Source: Pontibacter russatus (GTDB taxonomy: Bacteria > Bacteroidota > Bacteroidia > Cytophagales > Hymenobacteraceae). Taken from it: 64,000 nt of DNA. A model generated the notes under the pieces. That model worked only from the letters and a program-made list of their open reading frames with translations, was not told the DNA's origin and did not search any database. The first letter of the stretch is position 1. The number at the start of each line of letters is the position of its first letter. The stretch spans positions 4,729,001 to 4,793,000 of the forward strand of contig NZ_CP047984.1 in NCBI RefSeq assembly GCF_009931655.1. The letters are read 5' to 3'. A program made the position numbers and the translations under genes. Shown here piece after piece: positions 43,829-53,491 of the stretch.

Positions 43829-44147
43829 TTCTGTAAGCAAGCATTTCTAAATATAAGCCCCATATCTATATATAAGCCATATACAGGGCTTTCGCAAAAG
43901 GAAGAATCATAAGTTGAACCGGCCGTTGCCATGTGCTTTTATACAGCTTCAGTCTTCCTATATATCCTGTGTGGAAAACCTGAGCCTGTTCGTGTCCTTG
44001 CCCGGTAACCGGCGGTTGCAGCGATGGGTTTTCGTGCCACTTCCATCACAGGATTCCCTTTCTCCCCATCCCGGAAGCCAATGCGCCGTATTAGAAAATA
44101 CGCCCCCGCCTGAGGAGCGGGTACCTGAACGGTTTTCTATTCAGCCT
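43829..44147. other. Intergenic region upstream of the BrkB-like gene
   Basis: No gene is seen in these 319 bp. The frame of the BrkB-like gene is open for 78 codons upstream from a TTG, but the encoded sequence has no family similarity or signal character, so it is treated as noncoding. TATATA runs lie near its left end. A small stem (CGTATT with AATACG, about 44087-44103) is present. Confidence 0.45.
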
Positions 44148-45056
44148 ATGAAAAAATCATTCAAGACCAACTGGGAGATAACGAAGCAAACCTGTAAGGA
44201 CTTTATTGACGATAATCCGCTGGATTATGCGGCCATCATTGGCTTCTACACCATCTTTTCGCTTCCGGCGGTGCTCATCATCACCATCCGGATTGCGGGG
44301 GCCGTGTTTGGCGAGGAGGCGGTGCGCGGGCAGGTGGTGGACCAGATTGGCGGCGTGGTGGGCCGCAACAGCGCAGAGCAAATCCAGAGCATCATCGAGA
44401 ACGCCAGCCGGTCAGACGCCACCACCATCGGCACCATCGTGGGCGTTGCCACAATGATTTTCACGGCCACCACCGTTTTTGTGGCCCTGCAGGATTCAAT
44501 CAATGCCATATGGGAGGTAAAGGCCAAGCCGGAAAAGGGCTGGTGGAAACTGGTGGTGGACCGGGTGCTCTCGCTGGCGCTGGTAGTCAGCCTCGGTTTT
44601 CTGCTGCTGGTGTCCCTGTCGGTTGATATCGTGATGGGGGTGATATACGATTACCTGCGGGAGCAACTGACAGGCGTTGCCGTATATCTGGTAACGGTCG
44701 GAAACGTAATCATCTCCGTACTGGTGTGTGTGCTTATTTTCGCTACCATCTTCAAGGTGCTGCCCGACGCCAAGACGAAGTGGAGCCACGTGTGGATAGG
44801 CGCCTCCGTCACGGCTATCCTGTTCGTCATCGGCAAATACATCCTGAACATCTACTTTCAGCACGATCCGCTGGCGGACACGTACGGTGCGGCGGGCTCC
44901 CTGGTCCTCATCCTGGTGTGGGTATACTATGCGTCTGTCATCTTCCTGTTCGGGGCGGAGTTCACGCAGGTGTACGCCCGCGTCCACGACCGGGGCATCA
45001 AACCGCAGGACAACGCTGTGAAAGTAGAAAAGAAGGAGATAGAGACGGACGGTTGA
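44148..45056 (+). CDS. YihY/BrkB-family membrane protein
   Basis: A 302-residue inner-membrane protein with six predicted segments. DFIDDNPLDYAAIIGFYTIFSLPAVLI, then IVGVATMIFTATTVFVALQDSINAIWEV and PDAKTKWSHVWIGASVTAILFVIGKYILNIY, then YGAAGSLVLILVWVYYASVIFLFGAEFTQVYAR are the usual YihY blocks in order. The family was once annotated as RNase BN; its role remains unknown. The ATG at 44148 starts the family N-terminus. A terminator follows its stop. Confidence 0.9.
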   Translation: MKKSFKTNWEITKQTCKDFIDDNPLDYAAIIGFYTIFSLPAVLIITIRIAGAVFGEEAVRGQVVDQIGGVVGRNSAEQIQSIIENASRSDATTIGTIVGVATMIFTATTVFVALQDSINAIWEVKAKPEKGWWKLVVDRVLSLALVVSLGFLLLVSLSVDIVMGVIYDYLREQLTGVAVYLVTVGNVIISVLVCVLIFATIFKVLPDAKTKWSHVWIGASVTAILFVIGKYILNIYFQHDPLADTYGAAGSLVLILVWVYYASVIFLFGAEFTQVYARVHDRGIKPQDNAVKVEKKEIETDG

Positions 45057-45100
45057 TATATGGAACCGTATTGTGGCAGGCGCAACAGCCCATCAAAACA

Positions 45101-45137
45101 AAAAAGCGAGACGCCTGCTGTAGGTGCCTCGCTTTTT
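45101..45137. terminator. Bidirectional terminator between brkB-like gene and pdhB
   Basis: AAAAAGCGAG (45101-45110) pairs with CTCGCTTTTT (45128-45137), with further imperfect pairing inside (CGCCT with AGGTG). A's on the left and T's on the right make it usable from both strands, serving the BrkB-like gene (+) and pdhB (-). Confidence 0.85.
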
Positions 45138-45158
45138 TATAGGGTGTAGCGGCTTAAC

Positions 45159-46145
<987 letters not shown>

Positions 46146-46234
46146 ATATGATGTTTTATATCTTCTGTTCAGAAGGTAAAATTAAGATAAGTCTGTCAAT
46201 TTCCAATGTAGTTACTTCTTTTATGGCGCGGCTA

Positions 46235-48013
46235 CTACCGGAGCAGCGCATCTTTGAAAGCCGCCTCGCCCCGGAAGTCCTCAAATTCCCTGTCGCGGAT
46301 AGCTCTTTCCATAAATGCGCCGTCGGCATTTACCGCGCTGCGCAGGTTTTGTTCCAGCAGTTGTGCATTGTTGGTGCGGGCCCCAATCAGTGCCAGGCTG
46401 TAGTAGGCGAGGGCATCACCGGGTTTCTGTTCCAGCGCCTGGGTATAGTAGCGCTGCGCGCCCTCGTAGTTCTCTTTCAGCAGGTAGCTCAGGCCCAGGT
46501 TCATGTTGGTCTGGTAGCTGTCGCCGGCATAGCGCAGGCTGGCAATGGCATCGTCAAACTGGCCTATTTCTATTTCCAGCGCCGCCTTGTCGGCAAACAC
46601 CTGCTGCAGCATTTCCTCCTCGCCGCCCAGTTTGATGGCATAGTCATAATACTGCAGCGCCTCCAGCATGTCGCCGCGCTGGTGGTAGGCGCTGGCCAGG
46701 CTGTAGTAAACGTTTGCGCTGGGGTTGCGGAAGCCGGCATAGGTGAGGTTGTGGATGGCGCGGGCCAGCAGCGCCTGCTTCGCCTCCTGCCGGTACTCCT
46801 TCCGGGCCATCTCGCTGTATACCACCCCCAGGTTATAATAGGCGGGCCACTTGTCGGTGGACTTCACGGCCGCCTCAAAAAATTTGCGCTTCTCGTCCAG
46901 CAGGGGCGTCAGGGCAGCGGCATGCTGCAGTTCCTCCTCCGTCAGCACGTCGGCAGCTATCTTTTCCTCCGCTATCTTCTTGGCCAGTATATATAGCTCG
47001 TAATCCGATTTGCGGCTGCGGTTGTAGTTTACCTCGAGCTGGGCCGCCCGCATACTGGGGTATATATAATCCTTGATGTAGTCATATACCGGCGACTGCC
47101 GCAGCGCCTGCACTTTCTCCTGCTGGCTGCGGTTGCTGGCCACAATGGCGATGGCTGCTTGCTTTTCCGGCTTCGCGATAGGGGAGGACTGTAATTTCTG
47201 CAGCAGCAGTTCGTTACCCGCTTTTTGCACACGGGTTTTGATGCTGACCTTTTTACCGTTGTAGTCGAGGGTGTGCAGCTTCTGGCGGTACAGGTCGGCG
47301 AGGGCCTCAGCGCGTTTCTGCGCCAGGCTAGTGCCCGTCTCCTCCGGCGACTGGCTGGCGGTGACGGTGATTTGCTGGCTGCGCACATTGTCCAGCACGT
47401 ACTGCTCCAGCACTCGCAGGCTCTCCCCCTGGCTGCTGTTCAGCGTTGCCTGGTACTTCTCAAAAAAGAAGGTCACCCTACCGGGCTGGTTCGCTTTCTC
47501 CTGATAGGTATCGGGTAAGAAACCGTAGGCATTGTTGCGCACCAACAGCAGCGGCGTGGTAACAAGCCCCTCAGCCACTTGCTTTGCGTGCGTGTAGCGC
47601 ATGTCGCCGTCTTCGTTGTCGATGGCATAGCCCTGCACCATCAGCCGCCCCGGGTTTTTGCCGGGTGCGTAGGGGAAGGAGAGCTGCCGGATGACGGTTG
47701 GCATGCCGTTCTCATATATAAATTCCCCGAACCGGAAGCTGTAGGTAGCCACATCCTCGCGCTTCAGATCGTATTCGTAATAGATGTCGAGTTTGTATGT
47801 TTCGTCCTCGCGCACGAGCTTGTCCGGAACTTGTGCCTTCAGTTCGAAGTTAACAGACTGACCATTGGCCTGCAGGGGGTTAGGCGAAACGGTGATAACC
47901 TGCTCCTTTTCGGCCGCGCGCACCATGCGCTGCAGCGTGCAGCCGGTGCCGCCAACGCCAAGTGACAGGGTAAGGAAGAGCAGGAGGCTTTTATTTTTTT
48001 TGTACCGGTTCAT
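46235..48013 (-). CDS. Large TPR lipoprotein
   Basis: A 592-residue lipoprotein with signal ending LSLGVGGTGC (Cys 25). The middle has an all-beta stretch (FELKAQVPDKLVREDETYKLDIYYEYDL) and a possible OmpA-like or domain-swapped region (SQQITVTASQSPEE, AQKRAEALADLYRQKL). At least five TPR-like units fill about 385-565 (AYYNLGVVYSEMARKEY, VYYSLASAYHQRGDML, TNMNLGLSYLLKENYEG, ALAYYSLALIGARTNN). It is probably a periplasm-facing scaffold of an envelope complex. The shape recalls T9SS-associated TPR lipoproteins such as PorW, but identity is not established. Confidence 0.8.
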   Translation of the reverse strand: MNRYKKNKSLLLFLTLSLGVGGTGCTLQRMVRAAEKEQVITVSPNPLQANGQSVNFELKAQVPDKLVREDETYKLDIYYEYDLKREDVATYSFRFGEFIYENGMPTVIRQLSFPYAPGKNPGRLMVQGYAIDNEDGDMRYTHAKQVAEGLVTTPLLLVRNNAYGFLPDTYQEKANQPGRVTFFFEKYQATLNSSQGESLRVLEQYVLDNVRSQQITVTASQSPEETGTSLAQKRAEALADLYRQKLHTLDYNGKKVSIKTRVQKAGNELLLQKLQSSPIAKPEKQAAIAIVASNRSQQEKVQALRQSPVYDYIKDYIYPSMRAAQLEVNYNRSRKSDYELYILAKKIAEEKIAADVLTEEELQHAAALTPLLDEKRKFFEAAVKSTDKWPAYYNLGVVYSEMARKEYRQEAKQALLARAIHNLTYAGFRNPSANVYYSLASAYHQRGDMLEALQYYDYAIKLGGEEEMLQQVFADKAALEIEIGQFDDAIASLRYAGDSYQTNMNLGLSYLLKENYEGAQRYYTQALEQKPGDALAYYSLALIGARTNNAQLLEQNLRSAVNADGAFMERAIRDREFEDFRGEAAFKDALLR

Positions 48014-48145
48014 ATCCTGTTATTCGCTTTGATCGTAAAATGTACTCCAACAGGCGCTTTTTAAAGCGTCAGGATTTGTACCTGACTGGCGTTGTTTTTG
48101 ACATTTGCCAAAGAAAACGTAATTTAGTCATTCAATTTTTGTAAA

Positions 48146-48364
48146 ATGAAGCGTCTACAGTACTTTATTGAATCCCGGGCTTTTGGGGTATGTACGATGC
48201 TGGGTGAGAAGCTTGGCATCGCTACCAGTAGCATCCGGCTGTCGTTTATCTATCTTTCTTTTCTGACCATGGGCTCGCCCGTGCTGCTTTACCTGACGCT
48301 GGCGTTCTGGATGAACGTGCAGAAAAGCCTGCGCCGCGAGCGCAGCACCGTATGGGATTTATAG
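48146..48364 (+). CDS. PspC-like small membrane protein
   Basis: A 72-residue protein with FGVCTMLGEKLGIATSSIRLSFIYLSFLTMGSPVLLYLTLAFWM, a PspC-type domain with two hydrophobic stretches. PspC proteins act in membrane-stress signalling in proteobacteria; short stand-alone versions in Bacteroidetes are of unknown role. It is divergent from the TPR lipoprotein gene and its stop overlaps the end of the GT2 gene on the other strand by six bases. Confidence 0.75.
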   Translation: MKRLQYFIESRAFGVCTMLGEKLGIATSSIRLSFIYLSFLTMGSPVLLYLTLAFWMNVQKSLRRERSTVWDL

Positions 48365-49381
48365 CTCCCGCACTGTCCGTTTCTGCCGCACAAAGTATTG
48401 CCATACAATGCTTCCCCGGTATACGCCCGGCATATCCGGGAAACTGCCTTTCTGCCGCTGCGCCTGCCGCCTGCTCTGCCAGTAGCTCCTGTTACGGAGC
48501 AGGTCCCGGTGCGCCTTGAGCACTGCTTTGGCGTCTTTTTTCTGCCCGGCCAGCACCATGCGCAGCGCCGCCACCCAGTCCAGCAGCACCCGCAGCATCA
48601 TGGTTGAAAATAACTCCCTGGAAGGAATGTTTTTGTAGAGCAGCGCCAGCCCGTTCCGGAAGTTGAGGTACGTCTTGCGCGGGTTGGATTTATGCAGCGT
48701 GCCGCCGCCCACGTGGTACACGGCGCTCTGGCCGTTGTAGAGCACTTTGTATCCGGCATTCTTGGCGCGCCAGCAGAAATCGATTTCCTCCATATGCGCA
48801 AAGAAGGCGGGCTCCAATCCTCCCAGTGCCTTGTATGCATCGGCCCGCACAAACATGCAGGCCCCGGTGGCCCAGAAAATCTCCTGCACATCGTCGTACT
48901 GCCCCCGGTCTTCCTCCAGCGTCTCGAACAGGCGGCCCCGGCAATAAGGATACCCGAGCGCATCCAGCATGCCGCCTCCGGCCCCGGCATACTCGAAAAG
49001 ACCGGGGTGCTGCTGCGAGATGATCTTAGGCTGGCAGACCGCAATGACGGCATCAGCCTCCATCAGGTCAATGATAGGTTGTGTCCAGCCCTGCGGCACG
49101 GCCACGTCGGAGTTCAGCAGCACGTAATAGGTAGCCTCCACCTGGCACAGGGCCCAGTTATATCCCTCGCAAAAACCGTAATTTTCTGGGTGCAGGATGA
49201 GGCGCACCTGCGGAAAATGCTCCTGCAGAAAAGCCACGGAGCCGTCGGTGGAGGCGTTGTCGGCCACTATCACCTCGCAGCCCGCGCTGTGCGCCACCAC
49301 CGACGGCAGGAATTCCTGCAGAAACTTCAGCCCGTTCCAGTTCAGGATAACAATAGCTGTGTGGGTGGGACTATAGGCCAA
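48359..49381 (-). CDS. GT2-family glycosyltransferase
   Basis: A 340-residue inverting glycosyltransferase. IVILNWNGLKFLQEFLPSV (10-28), EVIVADNASTDGSVAFLQEHFP and YVLLNSDVAVPQGW (with the metal-binding DxD-type motif) form the GT-A core, and FWATGACMFVRADAYKALGGLEPAFFAHMEEIDFCWRAK is the late acceptor-binding block. It probably adds a hexose or rhamnose to a surface glycan or lipid. The start is a TTG inside the end of ybaB (11-base overlap); an in-frame stop lies just upstream, so no ATG is available. Confidence 0.9.
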   Translation of the reverse strand: MAYSPTHTAIVILNWNGLKFLQEFLPSVVAHSAGCEVIVADNASTDGSVAFLQEHFPQVRLILHPENYGFCEGYNWALCQVEATYYVLLNSDVAVPQGWTQPIIDLMEADAVIAVCQPKIISQQHPGLFEYAGAGGGMLDALGYPYCRGRLFETLEEDRGQYDDVQEIFWATGACMFVRADAYKALGGLEPAFFAHMEEIDFCWRAKNAGYKVLYNGQSAVYHVGGGTLHKSNPRKTYLNFRNGLALLYKNIPSRELFSTMMLRVLLDWVAALRMVLAGQKKDAKAVLKAHRDLLRNRSYWQSRRQAQRQKGSFPDMPGVYRGSIVWQYFVRQKRTVREL

Positions 49382-49706
49382 AGCTTCCCAAGTCTAAGCC
49401 CGGAATGTTGGGCAGCAGGCCTTCGGTGTGCTTCTTCATTTCCTCCTGGGCGCGCTCCCCGGCTGTCAGCATGGCGTTGTTCACGGCCGCCACCACCAGG
49501 TCGTTCACCATCTCCCGGTCACTCACATTCATGATGGTTTCGTCTATCTCAATTTTGAGGAGTTTGCGCTGCCCATTCACCGTGGCTTTCACCAGGCCCG
49601 CACCCGACTCGGCGGTAACGGTTATATCCTTCAGCTTCTCCTGCGCTTCTTTCAACTTGGCCTGGACTTCTTTCATTTTGCCCATCATGCCGAACATATC
49701 AAACAT
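49371..49706 (-). CDS. ybaB: YbaB/EbfC nucleoid-associated protein
   Basis: A 111-residue DNA-binding protein with a helix-strand-helix tweezers fold. MFDMFGMMGKMKEVQAKLKEAQEKLKDI and the beta part VTAESGAGLVKATVNGQRKLLKIEID are the family pattern, followed by ETIMNVSDREMVNDLVVAAVNNAM. The frame opens 23 codons earlier, but the ATG at 49706 gives the family start. In many bacteria ybaB lies with dnaX and recR; here it overlaps a GT2 gene instead. Confidence 0.93.
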   Translation of the reverse strand: MFDMFGMMGKMKEVQAKLKEAQEKLKDITVTAESGAGLVKATVNGQRKLLKIEIDETIMNVSDREMVNDLVVAAVNNAMLTAGERAQEEMKKHTEGLLPNIPGLDLGSFGL

Positions 49707-49847
49707 AGTCGCTTCTTTTAAAATGATAAGTGTATTTGTACGGATATATGGCTGCCTTGCCTGCCGCTGATGCAAATATACACATTCGTGCTGCCATTTA
49801 CAGGAGCACCGGCCGGTTACGATATATAGCCATAAAGCCTCCGGGAG

Positions 49848-51764
49848 TTAGCGCAGAAGCGTGATGGTGCCGGTACGGCGGCGGGAGGCGCCAGAGTCCG
49901 AAACAGCCCTCACCTCATAGGCATAAGCGCCTGCCGGCAGCAGTTCGCCCTGATAAGTGCCATCCCAGCCGTTGTCTCCTTCGGTGCCCTCATATATAAC
50001 ATGGCCCAGGCGGTTATATATCCGGATGGTATAGCTGCTGAAAAAGCGCCCCTTTATCTGGAATACATCGTTCAGGCCGTCCCCATTCGGGGTGAAGCCA
50101 CTGGGTATATAGAGCTGCAGGCCCTGCTCCACCAGCGCGGTGTTGGAATAGGTGCTGGCGCCGTCAGCCGCTGTGCCTCTGACCCGGTAGCGGAGTTGTT
50201 GCATCTCCTGTGGGAGGGAGCGGTCGGTGTAAGTGTTTCCGGAGGCGGGATAGCTGTGCAGCACCTTGCCATCCTCGTCGAGCAACTCCACCGTATATTG
50301 CCTGACACCATTCGGGAAGCCTTCGTATTTTGTCCATTCCAGCGAGATGGCCGCCCCAGCGTCCTGCTGCTGCGCCTGCAGAAAAATAGGGCAGGAGGTA
50401 TTGCTAAGGGCGGAGGTATTGCCGCAGGCATTGGTGAAGGCGGCGCGGTAGCAGATTTGCGCGGGTGTAGTTTCTTTATCTGTGAAGGACGCCTGCGGCC
50501 CCTGGGTGAGCGCCTCGAAAGCGCTGCCTTCCGCGCTGCGCTCAAAGCTTATCTGCCCGGCTGCCTCTCCCGGTGGCAGTTGCAGGAGCAGTTCCACCTG
50601 ATTGGCCGGGTTAAAAGTGGAGAGCAGGTACGGGGCGGCCGGAGCAACCGTGGAAACCACCTGCACCTCGCCAGCCGCTGACACCGAAACGCTGCCGTCA
50701 GCGGCGATGCCGCGCACCTCATATATATAAGGCTGGCCGCACACCACATCAGTGTCTATATATTGTTTGACGGTATTGCCCAACGTCTGCAGCAGTGATC
50801 CGTTTCTGTAAAGCTCGTAGCGCTGCGCATGGGCCATGCTTTGCCACCTGACCGTTGCCTGCTGCTCTTCAGCGGTGAACTCCAGGGCGATGGAACTGAC
50901 TGCCCTGGCATCCGGAAAGGCAGTGCCGCAGGCATCAAGAGGGCGCACCCTATAGGAGGTTCCTTCCGAGGTGTTCACGTACTGCAGGCGATGCGTGATG
51001 GCTGCTTGAGAGATGGTATGGATAGTATCGATGGTAATGTAGCCGGGACTGGAGGCACTGAGGTCCCAGCGCTGCACGATATAAGCAAGGCCGGGCTGCA
51101 GGCTCTCCAATGCTAATGCAAGTTGCCCGCTGCCTGCCTGCTCCAGCACGGTCAGGCTGCGGATGAAGGGAACAGGGGCTGCGGGCAGGGTGGTGACCCC
51201 GGTGGTGCTTTCTCCGGCACAGGCGCCCCCGGCATATACCCCCGAAACGGTTAGGGTGTATGTGCCCGGTGAGGCGTAGCGATGGGGAACCTGGCTGCCT
51301 GGCTTCGCGCCCGTCGTTTTCCCGCCATCCCCGAAATCAAGGGTATAGCTGCTGTAGTTGCTGTCTGTGATGCGGACGGAGACGGCGCCGTTGGCGCAGC
51401 TTTGGGCGGTGAAAGAGGGGGCTGGGGAGTCTTTCACCTCAAAGACAACTGATACTGTGTCGGTGAGGGTGTTGCTGCCGTAGTTCGCGATTTGCAGGAC
51501 CCGGTAGGTGCCGGGTTTGGTGTAGCTGTGCCGCTGGCTGTCGGATGCGTCCGTGATGGGCGAGCCTTTTTTATAATCAAACACATAATACTCATTCTCG
51601 TCCGGCACTTTGCCCCCGCAATCCTGAAAGGTGTATTCCTGCCCCACGCAAAGCACCGTCGCCTCCTGCCCCTGCGCGTCATATGCCTTGAAGCACTTGG
51701 TAGCGGACTGCGCCCAGGCAAAGCCAGCATATAGGAAGAGCATGATGTGCAGGAGGGGTTTCAA
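49848..51764 (-). CDS. Secreted PKD/Fn3-type protein with T9SS type B sorting domain
   Basis: A 638-residue exported protein with signal ending GFAWAQ. A PKD-like domain covers about 20-110 (GKVPDENEYYVFDYKKGSPI, YTKPGTYRVLQIANYGS), and a second PKD repeat (LDFGDGGKTTGAKPGSQVPHRYASPGTYTLTV) follows. Several Fn3-like segments come next (TVRWQSMAHAQRYELYRNG). The end SGFTPNGDGLNDVF, YNRLGHVIYEG, LLPAGAYAYEVRA is the gliding-motility-type C-terminal domain, used for T9SS export. It starts at TTG; the next ATG (51743) would shorten the signal peptide. Likely a cell-surface or adhesin-type protein. Confidence 0.9.
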   Translation of the reverse strand: MKPLLHIMLFLYAGFAWAQSATKCFKAYDAQGQEATVLCVGQEYTFQDCGGKVPDENEYYVFDYKKGSPITDASDSQRHSYTKPGTYRVLQIANYGSNTLTDTVSVVFEVKDSPAPSFTAQSCANGAVSVRITDSNYSSYTLDFGDGGKTTGAKPGSQVPHRYASPGTYTLTVSGVYAGGACAGESTTGVTTLPAAPVPFIRSLTVLEQAGSGQLALALESLQPGLAYIVQRWDLSASSPGYITIDTIHTISQAAITHRLQYVNTSEGTSYRVRPLDACGTAFPDARAVSSIALEFTAEEQQATVRWQSMAHAQRYELYRNGSLLQTLGNTVKQYIDTDVVCGQPYIYEVRGIAADGSVSVSAAGEVQVVSTVAPAAPYLLSTFNPANQVELLLQLPPGEAAGQISFERSAEGSAFEALTQGPQASFTDKETTPAQICYRAAFTNACGNTSALSNTSCPIFLQAQQQDAGAAISLEWTKYEGFPNGVRQYTVELLDEDGKVLHSYPASGNTYTDRSLPQEMQQLRYRVRGTAADGASTYSNTALVEQGLQLYIPSGFTPNGDGLNDVFQIKGRFFSSYTIRIYNRLGHVIYEGTEGDNGWDGTYQGELLPAGAYAYEVRAVSDSGASRRRTGTITLLR

Positions 51765-52025
51765 GTTATATGGTTAATATGCAGGTTGGTTAATGAGGTA
51801 TTATGTAACTGATATCATATATAGCCGGAAGGCTTTTTCAGCACCCACTGGTATATATGACTTAACGTTGCTGAGGGCTGATTATTTATATATACCAGGT
51901 TGCGCAATTCATTTTTTGTCCCCTTTCAAAGCTCATCTTGTAGGGAAAAAATTTAGTTCATGCCGCAAGTTTAGCGACAGCGCAAATGTGGCTAAATGGG
52001 CATATATAGACTTCAGAAACTGGAA

Positions 52026-53486
52026 TTAAAAAGGATACTCCCGCAGAAACGCGATGCTGGCCTTGACGTCGTGGTGCAGCATACGGTCTGTGGCCATGAA
52101 AGGCACCTTTTCGCGGTAAGCCGCCACCAACTTCTCCAGCACCGGCGAAGACCGCAGCGGACGACGGAAATCAAGCGCCTGCGCCGCATGCAGCAACTCA
52201 ATCGCCAGCACCCGCTCCACGTTTTCCACCACCTGGTATAGCTTAGTGGCCGCATTTGCGCCCATGCATATATAATCTTCCCGGGCGTTGAAGGAGCCGG
52301 TGGAGGCGGGGGTGCAAAGCTGCCTGTTCTGGCTCACGATGGCGGCCGCGGTGCTCTGGCTTGCCAGGAAGCCTGTATTGATTCCCGGCTCCGCCACCAG
52401 GAACTCCGGCAAACCCCGCAGCCCGGACACAAGCTGACAAGAGCGCCTTTCAGAAATGCCACCAAGATTCGCCAGCGCGGTGGCCAGGAAGTCCAGCGCC
52501 AACTCCAGCGGCTGCCCATGGGAAATTCCGCCTGAGAGCACGGTGTCTTCTTCCTGGAAAACGATTGGATCGCCGGTAACGGTGTTGATTTCTGTTTCAA
52601 CAAGCCCCGCCGTAAAGGTAATGGCGTCTTTGGTGGCACCGTGTACCTGTGGCATGCCTTGGAACGAATAGGGATCCAGCCCGTGCCGCTTCTGCCGCTG
52701 CATCAGTTCGCTTCCCTCCAGTAGCTGGCGCACCGCCGCCGCTGTCTCCCGCTGCCCTTTGTGGGGGTGCAGGCGGTGGATTAATGCGTTGAAAGTCTCC
52801 AGGCTGCCATCAAATGCATCCAGCGAAAGCGCACCAATCATATCCGCCTGCCGCGACAGTCTCTGCGCATCTAACAGCGCCAGCACCCCATATGTAGCCG
52901 TAAACTGGGTGCCGCTCAGCAACGCCAGGCCTTCTCCGGCGTTCAACGTGACGGGTTCCCAACTGAACATCTCCAGCACATGCTCGCTGGCCAGTTTATA
53001 TCCCTGAAAGCTCACTTCTCCGAGTCCGGCCAGGGGCAGGCAGAGGTGCGCCAGCGGTACGGCGTCGCCAGCGCCTGCCGAACCCTGCTGGTACACCACG
53101 GGGTACACCTCCCGGTTATAGAAGTCGATCAGGCGCTTTACCGTTTTCAACTGCACACCGCTATGCCCGTGCGCCAGCGACTGGATCTTGAGCAGCAGCA
53201 TCAGTTTAACCATATCCTGCGGCACCTCCATTCCTACTCCGCAGGCGTGCGCCAGGAGCAGGTTGCGCTGCAACTGTTCCTGGTCGGGCTGGTAAGTCTG
53301 GGTTTGGGTGCCGGTGCTATATATCGGTCGTTCCGGAGCGTTTATTTTCAGCTGCAGGTACGTGTGGCCCTGCACAATCCGCTGTTCCGCCTCCTCCGAC
53401 AGAGCCAGCGTGTGCTGCCCGCGCAGTATCTGCCCAATAGTCTCGAGGTCCAGGTACTTTCCGGATATATAATGCACATCGGGCAT
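52026..53486 (-). CDS. Histidine ammonia-lyase homologue lacking catalytic residues
   Basis: A 486-residue protein that aligns end to end with Bacteroidetes HutH-type aromatic amino acid lyases, yet most active-site residues are changed. The MIO-forming Ala-Ser-Gly is gone: GSAGAGDAVPLAH (135-147) is one residue shorter than GSxGASGDLAPLAH. The YGxNTGFG loop reads YSTGTQTQ (56-63); LLNGTQ reads LLSGTQ (Ser 191); QDPYSFRC reads LDPYSFQG (Leu 270, Gln 276); GGNFHG reads GGISHG (319-324). His 80 and Glu 403 are kept. The frame is intact, so it seems to be a maintained pseudoenzyme. It begins 5 bp after hisS, so the two form an operon. Confidence 0.85.
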   Translation of the reverse strand: MPDVHYISGKYLDLETIGQILRGQHTLALSEEAEQRIVQGHTYLQLKINAPERPIYSTGTQTQTYQPDQEQLQRNLLLAHACGVGMEVPQDMVKLMLLLKIQSLAHGHSGVQLKTVKRLIDFYNREVYPVVYQQGSAGAGDAVPLAHLCLPLAGLGEVSFQGYKLASEHVLEMFSWEPVTLNAGEGLALLSGTQFTATYGVLALLDAQRLSRQADMIGALSLDAFDGSLETFNALIHRLHPHKGQRETAAAVRQLLEGSELMQRQKRHGLDPYSFQGMPQVHGATKDAITFTAGLVETEINTVTGDPIVFQEEDTVLSGGISHGQPLELALDFLATALANLGGISERRSCQLVSGLRGLPEFLVAEPGINTGFLASQSTAAAIVSQNRQLCTPASTGSFNAREDYICMGANAATKLYQVVENVERVLAIELLHAAQALDFRRPLRSSPVLEKLVAAYREKVPFMATDRMLHHDVKASIAFLREYPF

Positions 53487-53491
53487 AGCAC

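Noticed and set aside
43914-44147. Upstream extension of the BrkB-like frame
   Set aside because: It starts at TTG, has no family similarity, and the family N-terminus fits the ATG at 44148.
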